From positions 1-64,000 of the forward strand of contig NZ_JBGFGL010000068.1 of assembly GCF_041224425.1 (NCBI RefSeq): 64,000 nt of DNA, read 5' to 3'. This DNA comes from Psychroserpens sp041224425 (GTDB lineage Bacteria; Bacteroidota; Bacteroidia; Flavobacteriales; Flavobacteriaceae). Made by a program: the position numbers and the translations under genes. The notes under the pieces were generated by a model. It saw only the letters and a list, made by a program, of their open reading frames with translations. It had not been told where the DNA came from and ran no database searches. This document shows, in pieces, positions 45,501 to 53,664 of this stretch (position 1 is its first letter; every line of letters starts with the position of its first letter).

Positions 45501-45943
45501 CCAGAGGTTTGCCAGTTTTGTGCTTCAATAACAGAACTGGTCCAGTTAGGAACATAGCCCCAAGCACCAGCATCAGAAAGGGATTGTATGTTTTCAATTA
45601 AGCAACCACCATAGTTCACTTGGGCACCAGCATCAGCATGACCTTGAATGCTATTGATTGAGTTGCGAGCTTCCCATTGGTAAACGTTTACACGATCAGG
45701 TTTACTGAAAATCTCATAAAGATCGTTCAAGGGATGCGCTAATCCATCAGGATAGATATTTCCACCGTTTTGTTTTAACTGAAAGGATTCCCAAGCTTTT
45801 TGATATTCATAGGGATTTGAAACACTAGCATCTGGCCAATAGGTTGGTTGTTGAAGATGCCAAAGATACGACGTATGCACTTGTCCGAAAGAAAAACCAA
45901 TGCTAAAAAAAAGGAGGTATGCTAGGGAAATTTTAATTTTCAT
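42584..45943 (-). CDS. Secreted GH57-like alpha-glucan enzyme with two CBM26-like modules
   Basis: A 1119-residue exported protein. After a signal peptide (1-20) comes a GH57-like domain (about 22-500): it opens SYLWHLQQPTYWP, the probable nucleophile Glu is in SPGYWPAECSFSERIIQ (about 197) and the acid Asp in LLAHDGDNAWGGG (about 338). Then come two pairs of a chitobiase-C-like module (IYYTTDGSEPT, IYYTTDGSTPT) and a CBM26-like starch-binding module (FTVYFKPPTSW, VYWWNGQPNGVL) at about 675-1035. A T9SS type A sorting domain ends it. It probably degrades or modifies starch-like glucans at the cell surface. Confidence 0.87.
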   Translation of the reverse strand: MKIKISLAYLLFFSIGFSFGQVHTSYLWHLQQPTYWPDASVSNPYEYQKAWESFQLKQNGGNIYPDGLAHPLNDLYEIFSKPDRVNVYQWEARNSINSIQGHADAGAQVNYGGCLIENIQSLSDAGAWGYVPNWTSSVIEAQNWQTSGGFPRMDVTSFTWHHSLSPLVSDRVLRKEIQGHKHIVQDYFNGTVSPGYWPAECSFSERIIQVLVEEGLEWSVIANSHLARTLNDYPINFGTSGVNTNPPNQADKVVTNGNNWWSGQIDGRGGTFAAPYSYQAHKAKYVNPETGQEYKITVVPMADLLSYRDGFSEQSTADIDNNIAPYDNPSQPSLVLLAHDGDNAWGGGASYYQQAVPNFTNAAANQGYSPTTIQQFLNDHPVPDNDVVKVEDGSWFNAANDWGSPQFINWLWPMYTSDFEFDPNGWTEDARNWAVLTAAENFVVMAEDLEGGTDISDIVNPSASSSDAELAWHALLPGYTSGYMYYGKAIDMEIKQTIAGNNAIAYAQNVIDNNAGIDTTPPSVFIPQRYPYNPGSIGFGPTYGYQQHLNSADFTVWTFAYDVNGIVSAELKYRVDNDGTNPLNNNDNETYAGGPSVGAWQTLAMIERIFPKTNITNDPEIDFFVLPDHIANQYHAEISGLSEVLVDYYVEITDTNGNVTKSKIQHVWVGENLDVNPTITFQPENNYSENPIDVIITADDSTDPNPTIYYTTDGSEPTLGSASAVSTTTINITETTTFKAFAVDLDGNQSDVVTKTYFIGEVDGFTVYFKPPTSWTTTPKIYWWNAQPEGVLGDGSWPGVDMNEICDGWYSYTFNNVSSTNLIFNDGGGNQTADLSASGDAYYEWDSMSWISNPNISEPCLVIDPLGGTFSNGSTVDVTLTAIDSTDPNPIIYYTTDGSTPTTSSLSGSSPLALQFTTTTTLKAFAQNTNGDMSSIKTETYTFEDVQSFTVYFKPPQGWAVTPNVYWWNGQPNGVLADAVWPGVAMEMHDAEWYKYTFTGLTSINVIFNNGSGGVGVNQTEDFVGVTNDLWYEWNEGVLSVETHDIDTFKLYPNPIENIIRIDTTIDFKTYEIYDVTGKLIQKGAIENKNIKVGNLSKGLYLLQLKDEFNTIKTVKILK

Positions 45944-46067
45944 AAGTACGTGAGAAAATCTATGATTAATTCGTTAATACATATTATTGTTTTTTCAGAA
46001 AATCTCAAAATTTCAAACCAACTACAACGTTATATGTTAATAAATCACACGATTTTTATTAAAAGCA

Positions 46068-46097
46068 CAAAAAAAGCCTTTCATTTCTGAAAGGCTT
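46068..46097 (-). terminator. tRNA-His terminator
   Basis: A 10-bp perfect stem (46074-46083 with 46088-46097) with a TTTC loop, preceded on the plus strand by seven A that form the U-run on the minus strand. It follows the tRNA gene by about 8 bp. Confidence 0.85.
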
Positions 46098-46105
46098 GTC
46101 TTTTT

Positions 46106-46181
46106 GGGTGGAAGATCGGTCTCGAACCGACGACCTCCTGAACCACAATCAGGCGCTCTAACCAACTGAGCTACAACCACC
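46106..46181 (-). tRNA. tRNA-His (GTG)
   Basis: On the minus strand the anticodon arm is CCTGA-TTGTGGT-TCAGG, so the anticodon is GTG (His). The D arm (AGCTCAGTTGGTTAGAG) and T loop (GGTTCGAGACC) are canonical, and there is an extra 5' G opposite C73, as required for tRNA-His. Only part of the 3' CCA is encoded. Two adjacent U-U oppositions appear in the acceptor stem. Confidence 0.95.
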
Positions 46182-46264
46182 ATTTTAAATAGGATTGCAA
46201 ATGTAAGCCATTTGCAATTTTTTACAAAGTCTTTTTTTAAGTTATTTTAATTATTCTGATATAG

Positions 46265-47806
46265 CTATTTAGTGGCTTTATCAACAATAACTCTATTTTC
46301 TCTATTGACGAGTTCCCATGCCGTGTAGAAAACCAATCTCGTTCGCTTCTCTAAAAGATCGTATTGAATTTTATCTGGTGTATCTGTAGGTTTATGGTAA
46401 TCTTCGTGCGTTCCATTAAAATAAAAAATTACTGGAATATTGTTTTTGGCAAAATTGTAATGATCTGAACGATAATAGTAGCGATTTGGATCGGTTTCAT
46501 TGCTGTAACGATAGTCTAAATTGATGTTGGTATAAGTCGCATTCGCTTTTTCATTAATGTCATGAAGTTCTGTACTTAGCATATCAGATCCTATAACATA
46601 AACATAGTTTCTGTCGTCTTCATGAAGTTTATCAACACGACCAATCATGTCGATGTTGAGGTTAGAGATGGTATTTTCCAGAGGAAAAACAGGACTGATA
46701 TCTGTATAATGTTTAGACCCAAGAAGTCCTTTTTCTTCACCTGTTAAATGCAGGAACAAAATAGATCGTTTCGGGCGATAACCTTCATTGACCGCTTTTT
46801 GAAACGCTTCGGCAATTTCCAACATGGCAACCGTTCCAGAGCCATCATCATCAGCACCATTACTAACTACGCCATCTTCAATGCCAAGGTGATCTAAGTG
46901 AGCAGAAATCACCAAAACTTCATCAGGTTTTTCTTCACCTTCAATGTAAGCAACAACATTTTCTGTCGTAAAAGGTTTGATGTTTTTTTTCATTGAAAGT
47001 TGAAGGTCTGTTTCAACAGTTCTTGGAGTATGGTTGGAATCAATATCTGGTACAATTTGATTTGCCAATGAATTATTGATTATAAAACTATAAGAGTCGT
47101 TGTCATTACTTACAGCAGCAATACGACCTTCATAAGTGTTTGGATCAATGTTTTTGTAATATTTAGAATAATAGTTTACAGTTGCATCATCCAAAAAGAA
47201 AACAGCTTTTGCTCCATGCTTTTCAGCAGTTTCAATTTTTAAATTTCTTGCTCGTCTTCCAGAAGTCCATTGTGTTTTTCCCTTGGTGCCAGAAGTGACA
47301 TAAGTACTATCAGGATTCATGGGTTCTCCAGCTTTCATAATCACATACTTACCTTTAACATCCATGGTTTTGTAATCTGAATAAGTATCGGTATCAATAC
47401 CATAACCTAAATAAACAATTTCACTAATGGATAAATCTGAAACATTGACATTTCTTGGTGGAATGTATTCATCATATAGAAGGGCTTTTTTACCATTGAT
47501 TTTTAAATCAACATCAGCGAGCAATTGTCTTTCTAAGGGAATTTCCTGAAAATAATTATCAGTGCCATAAGCTGAAGGAATGCCCATTTCAACATATTGA
47601 TCTTTGAGATAATTTACGGCCATTTTTTGACCAGGCTCACCGGTTTCTCGGCCTTCAAATTCATCTGAAGCATATTTATACAGAAGTTCCTTTAATTCGG
47701 TTTCTGTAATGGTGTCGCCATAAATTTTAGGGTCTGCAGGTTTTTTTGTTTGAGTACAAGAGAGGGATAAGAGGCATAAAGCTCCTATCGTTAAAATCTT
47801 TTTCAT
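46265..47806 (-). CDS. M28-family metallopeptidase lipoprotein with inserted PA-like domain
   Basis: A 513-residue predicted lipoprotein (lipobox LSLSC, Cys17). The M28 zinc ligands appear as SAHLDHLG (His about 303), NGADDDGSG (Asp), TGEEKGLLGS (catalytic Glu-Glu), NIDMIGR (Asp) and GTHEDYHKPTDT (His). Residues about 110-270 form a PA-like insertion between the N-terminal helical part and the peptidase core. It probably acts as an aminopeptidase at the outer membrane or periplasm. A shorter paralogue is directly upstream. Confidence 0.92.
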   Translation of the reverse strand: MKKILTIGALCLLSLSCTQTKKPADPKIYGDTITETELKELLYKYASDEFEGRETGEPGQKMAVNYLKDQYVEMGIPSAYGTDNYFQEIPLERQLLADVDLKINGKKALLYDEYIPPRNVNVSDLSISEIVYLGYGIDTDTYSDYKTMDVKGKYVIMKAGEPMNPDSTYVTSGTKGKTQWTSGRRARNLKIETAEKHGAKAVFFLDDATVNYYSKYYKNIDPNTYEGRIAAVSNDNDSYSFIINNSLANQIVPDIDSNHTPRTVETDLQLSMKKNIKPFTTENVVAYIEGEEKPDEVLVISAHLDHLGIEDGVVSNGADDDGSGTVAMLEIAEAFQKAVNEGYRPKRSILFLHLTGEEKGLLGSKHYTDISPVFPLENTISNLNIDMIGRVDKLHEDDRNYVYVIGSDMLSTELHDINEKANATYTNINLDYRYSNETDPNRYYYRSDHYNFAKNNIPVIFYFNGTHEDYHKPTDTPDKIQYDLLEKRTRLVFYTAWELVNRENRVIVDKATK

Positions 47807-47894
47807 AGATGTTTAGTGTTTTGAATGCGATATTACAAAATATCTTTGAGTTTAGATTTTACCTCTATACTTTCTTTAACAAACTTTAACAGGA

Positions 47895-48932
47895 TTAGGA
47901 ATCGAGATCGACTTGCAAGCGTTCATCGTTATTTGCCAAGTACCAAGCTGTTGTAAAGATCAATTTTGTTCTTTGGCTCAGTAACGGATAGTTTATCTTT
48001 TCGGCAGTATCTGTTGGTTCATGATAGTCTTCATGCGTACCATTGAAATAGAAAATTACAGGAACTCCTTTTTGGGCAAAACTGTAATGGTCTGATCTTG
48101 TGTAGTATTGATTGGGATCACTATCACTATTAAGTCGGTAATCTAAATTGAGTTTTGTAAACGTTTCATTGGCCTTTTCCGAAATAAAATGTAATTCTGT
48201 ACTTAGCCGATCGGAACCAATTAAATAGATGTAATTCGGATTGTCTTGATGTGCTTCATCTATGCGACCAATCATATCAATGTTGAGATTGGCAACAGTG
48301 TTTTCTAAAGGAAATATAGGATGTTGCGTATAGTATTTAGAACCTGTCAAGTCTATTTCCTCTCCTGTGAGATGTAGAAATAAAATGCTGCGTTTCGGTC
48401 CATGACCTTCAAGCTTAGCCATATTGAATGCTTGTGCCATTTCTAACATTGCCGCAGTTCCAGAGCCATTATCATCGGCACCGTTATAAATAATGTCGTC
48501 GGTAAATCCTTCATGGTCTGAATGACCTGTAATAATTAAGATTTCATCAGGGAAAGTAGTTCCTTCTATAAAAGCCAAAACATTGGGAGAACTGTTCTGA
48601 GGTTCAGGAAAAAAGTCGCCATCAACAAATTGATAATAATTTTCAGGACCTAAAGGCGAAGGGATGTTCTCTTTAAAGTAGTAATCCTTGATAAAATCTG
48701 CAGCTTTCATGTGTCCTGCTTCACCAGCTCTTCTACCTTGGAATTCATCTGATGAAAATTGATACACATGGGCATTTAATTCTTCAGCGGTAATGGTGTT
48801 GGCGTATTTATTAATGATATCAGTATCAAAAAAAACAATATTACTTTTTATGTTTTCTAATTTTTCGGTATGGCTTAAAGTCGCACAAGACCCAACAAGT
48901 ATAAGCAATGACGTAACAGCTTGTATCTTCAT
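47895..48932 (-). CDS. Short M28-family metallopeptidase lipoprotein
   Basis: A 345-residue paralogue of the downstream M28 gene with a lipobox at LVGSC (Cys16). It keeps the zinc and catalytic residues in TGHSDHEG, NGADDNGSG, TGEEIDLTGS, NIDMIGR and GTHEDYHEPTDT, but lacks the roughly 165-residue PA-like insertion: the sequence passes from ENYYQFVDGDFFPEPQNSSP straight to NVLAFIEGTTFPDE. The tandem arrangement with 88 bp between them suggests duplication followed by loss of the insertion. The catalytic core looks intact. Confidence 0.9.
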   Translation of the reverse strand: MKIQAVTSLLILVGSCATLSHTEKLENIKSNIVFFDTDIINKYANTITAEELNAHVYQFSSDEFQGRRAGEAGHMKAADFIKDYYFKENIPSPLGPENYYQFVDGDFFPEPQNSSPNVLAFIEGTTFPDEILIITGHSDHEGFTDDIIYNGADDNGSGTAAMLEMAQAFNMAKLEGHGPKRSILFLHLTGEEIDLTGSKYYTQHPIFPLENTVANLNIDMIGRIDEAHQDNPNYIYLIGSDRLSTELHFISEKANETFTKLNLDYRLNSDSDPNQYYTRSDHYSFAQKGVPVIFYFNGTHEDYHEPTDTAEKINYPLLSQRTKLIFTTAWYLANNDERLQVDLDS

Positions 48933-49013
48933 TTAGAATAAAATAGGAGAGGGTTTAGGTTAGTATTCTAACTGCCAGTCAAATAACGTAAAAAAACATA
49001 AGAAAAAGAAGTT

Positions 49014-49355
49014 TTATTCTATTTCAATATCATCAATCTCCAAATCGTTAAGTTCCTCTATGGCTTCCTCTTCAGAGGCTTTTTCCTTAATTTCCAATTC
49101 TTGAGTGTCTCCAACTTCAACAGTATTGAAAATTGCTTTATAGGTTGTTAATCCCAAAGCGATGATGGTAAGCAGGAACATAAGTTGAATGGGTCTTTTT
49201 GCACCTGTGTCGGTTTTTGATAGGAATAACGACACACTCCCAAAAAGAAGTGCTAAAATGCCTGGAATGTAAGCAATCTTAGAAAGAGGAGTCACAGCTA
49301 ATACAATAGCTAAAATAGCCGTAATAAAGCCTAAGACAATCATTAGTTTTTTCAT
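49014..49355 (-). CDS. Hypothetical membrane protein with acidic tail
   Basis: A 113-residue protein with three hydrophobic segments (about 5-24, 27-45, 56-75) and a highly acidic C-terminal tail rich in Glu and Asp (EIKEKASEEEAIEELNDLEI). No family recognised. It starts 4 bp after the DUF3108 gene, so it shares its transcript. Confidence 0.65.
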   Translation of the reverse strand: MKKLMIVLGFITAILAIVLAVTPLSKIAYIPGILALLFGSVSLFLSKTDTGAKRPIQLMFLLTIIALGLTTYKAIFNTVEVGDTQELEIKEKASEEEAIEELNDLEIDDIEIE

Positions 49356-49359
49356 GGTT

Positions 49360-50139
49360 TTAGTTTTTCAATCCGGTTGCCGATTTGATTTTTAACTCGC
49401 CACTGCCTACAGCAATCTTAAATTTAGCATACACAGGGATTTTGTTTTTATCAGCCGTTAACCAAAGTAAATTATCGTTGTTGCCTTTCAAGACATCGCT
49501 ATTGCTAATTGAAATGGCTAATTTGTAGCATTCTTTTGGTCCGATTTTGGTTGTGATGGTCTCGATTTTCAATAGTTTGACGTTTATAGAAAATTCCTCG
49601 TTATCAAAGAGCACCTTAAAGGTAGAGCTATCACCAATCTTGGCTTTATCAATATCTAAATTACGAATATGATAAATGGTTGTGACCAAATCTCTGGTAG
49701 ATGGATTGAGTTTTAATGTTTTCTTTACTTCCCAAATGCTTCCATCACTGCGTTCTTTGCGTTTGATGCTTTCTACTGTTTTTGATTTGTGACTGAACTT
49801 ATACTGCATGAACTTTTCATAGCCACCTTCGCTAATGTCTCTTTTGTACAAATAAGGGGTTAGGTATTTTGGGCTCACATAACTTTCATACAAGTCTCGT
49901 ATTTTAAAGAAGCTATCCCATTTACTATAGGTTGTAGCTGTACATTTTAAGCGAAGTAAAGTAGATTTAGCGGTTTTGACTTCACTGGTTTCCATTTTCA
50001 CTTCAGCTAGTTCGGTTAAGAGTCCAGACATATTATAAGATGCACTGAAGATTAATTTTTCATTGTTTCCAATCGATGTGTTTTGAGAAGACGCTAGCAT
50101 CGTAAGAGACAGGGAAACCAAAAAGAACATATATTTCAT
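49360..50139 (-). CDS. DUF3108 exported protein
   Basis: A 259-residue exported protein with a signal peptide (MKYMFFLVSLSLTMLASSQ). The mature part begins NEKLIFSASYNMSGLLTELA, like DUF3108 proteins, and continues as a lipocalin-like beta barrel with a late WLTADKNKIPVYAKFKIAVG. The function of the family is unknown. The frame runs upstream to 50175, but the Met at 50139 opens the signal peptide. Followed by the 113-residue membrane protein. Confidence 0.85.
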   Translation of the reverse strand: MKYMFFLVSLSLTMLASSQNTSIGNNEKLIFSASYNMSGLLTELAEVKMETSEVKTAKSTLLRLKCTATTYSKWDSFFKIRDLYESYVSPKYLTPYLYKRDISEGGYEKFMQYKFSHKSKTVESIKRKERSDGSIWEVKKTLKLNPSTRDLVTTIYHIRNLDIDKAKIGDSSTFKVLFDNEEFSINVKLLKIETITTKIGPKECYKLAISISNSDVLKGNNDNLLWLTADKNKIPVYAKFKIAVGSGELKIKSATGLKN

Positions 50140-50313
50140 GAGATAGGGTTTGTTAATTAACTTTTTGAATTGCATTTATTGTGCCAAAAGTAATGTTGTT
50201 AATCTGATTTCTAAAATATGAAAATAGGGAGTTAATGAAAAACTTTTCATGTGGATTAAGTAAGTGCTATTCTTTTTTTATAACTTAGTAACTAATGAAC
50301 TAACCCTCAACTT

Positions 50314-50499
50314 ATGAGTTTTTTTAAAAAGATAGGTCCATCAAACCTTTTTATGATATGTCTCTGTGCATTGATTATTGTAGTAGCTGAATACCTATTT
50401 CTTCGTGGTGATAAACTTCACGCTATATTTATTGGGCTTTGGGTACCGACCATATTAGGACTTGTAATTTTTATAAAACAGATAACCAATGGACGCTAA
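50314..50499 (+). CDS. Small two-helix membrane protein (61 residues)
   Basis: A 61-residue protein with two membrane helices (about 11-29 and 36-55) and a basic end. No family recognised. Its last codons overlap the next small open frame by 11 bp, in the style of translationally coupled genes. It lies between two minus-strand genes, so it has its own promoter region (50176-50313), where I see no perfect -7 box. Confidence 0.6.
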   Translation: MSFFKKIGPSNLFMICLCALIIVVAEYLFLRGDKLHAIFIGLWVPTILGLVIFIKQITNGR

Positions 50500-50602
50500 T
50501 GAAATTGTTTTCTGGTTCTCTATTTTTGTGTCCTTCTGCGTTGTCGTTTGGGCAGTGGTAGTGATACGTGCGTATTTAAAAGCTGGTAAAGACTAAGACT
50601 TG
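50489..50602 (+). CDS. Small single-helix membrane protein (37 residues), overlapping
   Basis: An open frame too short for standard calling: ATG at 50489, stop at 50600-50602, 37 residues with MDANEIVFWFSIFV then a continuous hydrophobic helix (about 7-27) and a basic end. It starts 11 bp inside the 61-residue gene and overlaps the 3' end of the convergent DUF2452 gene by 10 bp. The strong helix plus positive-inside tail and coupled start argue for a real gene, but it could be chance. Confidence 0.5.
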
Positions 50603-51006
50603 AAGTCGATTTTTTTCCAGAGCTGTTCGCTGTTGAGATAAAAACTTCCAACGTAATCGAAATTACAATCCTGAGGTGCAATGATAGATAAAAATAAATG
50701 CGCAGTCTTGTCTCTGTACAAGTGATAGGTTTCACCAATGGTAGGCTCAAAATTAAAACGCGCGTTGTAAACCAAATTATTATATTCCAATTCCTGAAGC
50801 ATTTTGTCATACTCAGCTTTTAACTCTTGGTATCTTGCTTCCAATTGTTTGTTGGCTTTAAATATGTTTTTGTTCTTCCATGCGGTCGTATCTGTGATTT
50901 CAATAGCTGGAGCACCTACATTGGTGGAATAGGGTCTTAAGGAAGCATCATAAGATTGGGACTTCTCATTGAATACAACTTGATCTGGTTTTTTCTTCTT
51001 TGCCAT
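50593..51006 (-). CDS. DUF2452 protein
   Basis: A 137-residue protein starting at the Met at 51006 (MAKKKKPDQVVFNEKSQ); the frame is open to 51090 but the extension is leader-like. It contains SLRPYSTNVGAPAIEITDT and a helical stretch (AWKNKNIFKANKQLEARYQE), then NFEPTIGETYHLYRD, matching DUF2452. It is soluble; function unknown. It lies downstream of the STN-TonB receptor gene, with 59 bp between the receptor stop and its start. Confidence 0.85.
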   Translation of the reverse strand: MAKKKKPDQVVFNEKSQSYDASLRPYSTNVGAPAIEITDTTAWKNKNIFKANKQLEARYQELKAEYDKMLQELEYNNLVYNARFNFEPTIGETYHLYRDKTAHLFLSIIAPQDCNFDYVGSFYLNSEQLWKKIDFKS

Positions 51007-51064
51007 AAGAAAGTTTTTGCAAAGATACGTCTTGGGTTTTAAATGGATATCATAATCATTCAAT

Positions 51065-53626
51065 CTAAAAAAATATTCTGAAAGACGCATTAGGTGTTAT
51101 TCCAAGAGAAAACTTTTGAATAACTTGTTGCAATTCCAAACCAGCGCCTTCGTCTTCAGTGATGTAGGTGTATGAGATTGGAACTTCCCTGTTGTAAATA
51201 TTCAATACTGAAAAACCTACTTGTCCGCTCCATTTTTTTGATTTACTGAATTTAAAGTCATAAATAGCAGAGGCATCCAATCGATGGTAGTCTTCTAGTC
51301 GCGCACTGTTAATGCTGCCAAAAGAAACAAGAGATGTTTCTGGGTCATAGCTTGTTATTGGTGTGTAAGGCGCACCTGTTCTGTATTGCCATCCCAAAGA
51401 GATGTCTAGATTGTTTATTTTCAGGGAATTTGATATTCTAAAACTATGTCTAATATCATTGTTTCCAGGGAAATTGCCTCCTTGGATATCAGGAAAATCA
51501 AAACTGATGTTATTATAAGTGTAACCAGCCCAAATACGATAATTTTGAAATCGTTTTTTGATTAAAAGATCTAATCCTCTAATAATGCTTTCACCTTCAT
51601 CTAATTTCAATTGTGGGTTTCCAAAACCACTGGTTTGTGATGTCAATCCAGAGATTTTTTTATAGTAAGCATCAAAGTCAATGGTCCAATGTTTTTTATC
51701 GAATAGCAACCCTGTAGATATTTGATCGCTTCTTAATAATGGACTGTCAGTGTTATTGGACAAGCGCCAGATATTATTTTCCAATCGCAACTCTCCTTGA
51801 TCAAATTCTATGATTTGCGAGATGGGCTGATGGCGTCTCTCTAAGCTTCCTTTAAGTCTCAAGGATTTAATCAATCGGTATTCTATATTTAATCGAGGCT
51901 CTAAATACAATGCTTTTAAGCTGCTATAATGAACCGTTCTAAGTCCAATACCGATTAAGCTTGAGTTTTTTGTGCTATAGCTATATTCGGCAAATAATGC
52001 ATTTTTCAGATTTTGATAAGCGTTTTTGAAAGCTTGGTTTTCTTCATTACTGATCTGATCCTCTTGTACAACTTCAATATCAACGCGACTATTAGAAATT
52101 TGATAACCGAATGTCAGTAGATTTCGTTCGCTTACATATCTGTTAAGCTTTAAATTCAGTCCAATATCTGTAATGCTATTACTTATTTTATTCCTTTCAC
52201 CTAACACATTGTCAATGGTTTCCTGATTAAAATAGTCAGAATCATATTTTGATACATAAATTGAAATGTCTTCGGAATTATAGCCATTACCTTGATGTTT
52301 CCATTTAAAACTTAAGCCATTGTTGGTGGTTACCAAATCATCAGCTTTTCTCTCATTGCTATTCACAAAGGAAAAGTCTAAAGCATTTTGATTGATCAAG
52401 CCGCTTAAAATAAATGTATTGGCGTCGTTTGGAGTGAAAATAACTTTTGCATTCATATCATGAAATGAAAAACTGTCTGTGCTGGAGTTTTCCGTATAGT
52501 CGTCATCGCTTTGAACGTCTATGATTTCGCCATTGGCATTTTTGACTACTCCTGTATTTCTAAAAACTTTATCGGCAAAGCTTTCATAGGTCGGACTTCT
52601 GAAAATATCGTCTAAAGAACGTCTTCCAAACACATAAACAGCGAGCTTATCAGATATAGCGGTTTTTACAAACCCATCAATGCTAAGGCCGTCAATACCC
52701 AAACCACTTTCGGTTTTTTCTGGAATATTTTCACCAGTCGTGATATCAATGATTCCTGAAATACGATCACCATAAACAGCGCTTGTTCCAGATTTGAAGA
52801 CATTGGCTTTTTGGGTGGCATGCGGATTTATAGATGAAAACATACCGTACAGGTAACCTGTGTTGAACAGTTTAATGTCGTCAAGCAAGATGAGGTTTTG
52901 GTCTGGTGTGCCACCTCTAATTTGTATTCCTGAAGCAGATTCATCTAAGCTATTGATTCCTGGAATCAATTGAATGCTTTGCAGTAAGTCTGAAGATACA
53001 AGTCCAGGAAGAATCCCTAAAGAGTTACTGTTGACATCAATGGAGCCGTCTTTTTTTCTATCGATTCCTGAAGTTACATATCCCAATACCAAGACTTCAT
53101 TAAGCATTTCATTTTTAGCTGAAAGATAGATTTGTTGACAACCTTCATTGGCTGAAAATTCAAGTGGAAAATAGCCGTTTTTTGAAATTGAAAAATTGTT
53201 GTTTTCGTTTTTCCTTAACTGAAAAAAACCATTGCTATCAGAAATGGATGGTAAACCTGAGGAGTTTGTAATTTCAGCATAAGGTATTGGTAAGTTGGTT
53301 TCTTGGTCTAAGATATAGACTGAAATCAAATCGTCATTGGTTTTGGGAGCAATAATGACGCGGTCTTTTGAAAGCAACTTGAAGTTTAGGCATGTTTGCG
53401 ATTCAAGTAAATCGAGTAATTCCTCAAATTCGATGTCTTCAATAGTTAATGATATTTGCTTGTGCGCAATAAGGTCGATAGCATAAGAAAACGTAACGTT
53501 GTTTTCTGTTTCTAATTGATTGATAACATCATGTAAACTTGAGCTTTTAAAGTCATAGCTTTTTCGTTTTTGAGCAATACCTGATGAAATGATAAAAAAG
53601 GAAAAAAGAAAAATAAAATGCTTCAT
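51065..53626 (-). CDS. TonB-dependent receptor with STN signalling domain
   Basis: An 853-residue outer-membrane receptor. After a signal peptide (1-18) comes an STN/secretin-like domain (about 22-95, SSLHDVINQLETENNVTFSY), then a carboxypeptidase-regulatory-like sandwich (about 98-170, YILDQETNLPIPYAEI), a plug (about 190-300, ASGIQIRGGTPDQNLILL) and the barrel. The STN domain is the part that contacts a FecR-type anti-sigma factor, and here the fecR and sigma genes lie directly upstream, so this receptor is probably a signal-sensing transporter. Ligand unknown. Confidence 0.92.
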   Translation of the reverse strand: MKHFIFLFSFFIISSGIAQKRKSYDFKSSSLHDVINQLETENNVTFSYAIDLIAHKQISLTIEDIEFEELLDLLESQTCLNFKLLSKDRVIIAPKTNDDLISVYILDQETNLPIPYAEITNSSGLPSISDSNGFFQLRKNENNNFSISKNGYFPLEFSANEGCQQIYLSAKNEMLNEVLVLGYVTSGIDRKKDGSIDVNSNSLGILPGLVSSDLLQSIQLIPGINSLDESASGIQIRGGTPDQNLILLDDIKLFNTGYLYGMFSSINPHATQKANVFKSGTSAVYGDRISGIIDITTGENIPEKTESGLGIDGLSIDGFVKTAISDKLAVYVFGRRSLDDIFRSPTYESFADKVFRNTGVVKNANGEIIDVQSDDDYTENSSTDSFSFHDMNAKVIFTPNDANTFILSGLINQNALDFSFVNSNERKADDLVTTNNGLSFKWKHQGNGYNSEDISIYVSKYDSDYFNQETIDNVLGERNKISNSITDIGLNLKLNRYVSERNLLTFGYQISNSRVDIEVVQEDQISNEENQAFKNAYQNLKNALFAEYSYSTKNSSLIGIGLRTVHYSSLKALYLEPRLNIEYRLIKSLRLKGSLERRHQPISQIIEFDQGELRLENNIWRLSNNTDSPLLRSDQISTGLLFDKKHWTIDFDAYYKKISGLTSQTSGFGNPQLKLDEGESIIRGLDLLIKKRFQNYRIWAGYTYNNISFDFPDIQGGNFPGNNDIRHSFRISNSLKINNLDISLGWQYRTGAPYTPITSYDPETSLVSFGSINSARLEDYHRLDASAIYDFKFSKSKKWSGQVGFSVLNIYNREVPISYTYITEDEGAGLELQQVIQKFSLGITPNASFRIFF

Positions 53627-53664
53627 AAATGAACCTTATCCAAGAGGAAGATACTAATTTAAAG

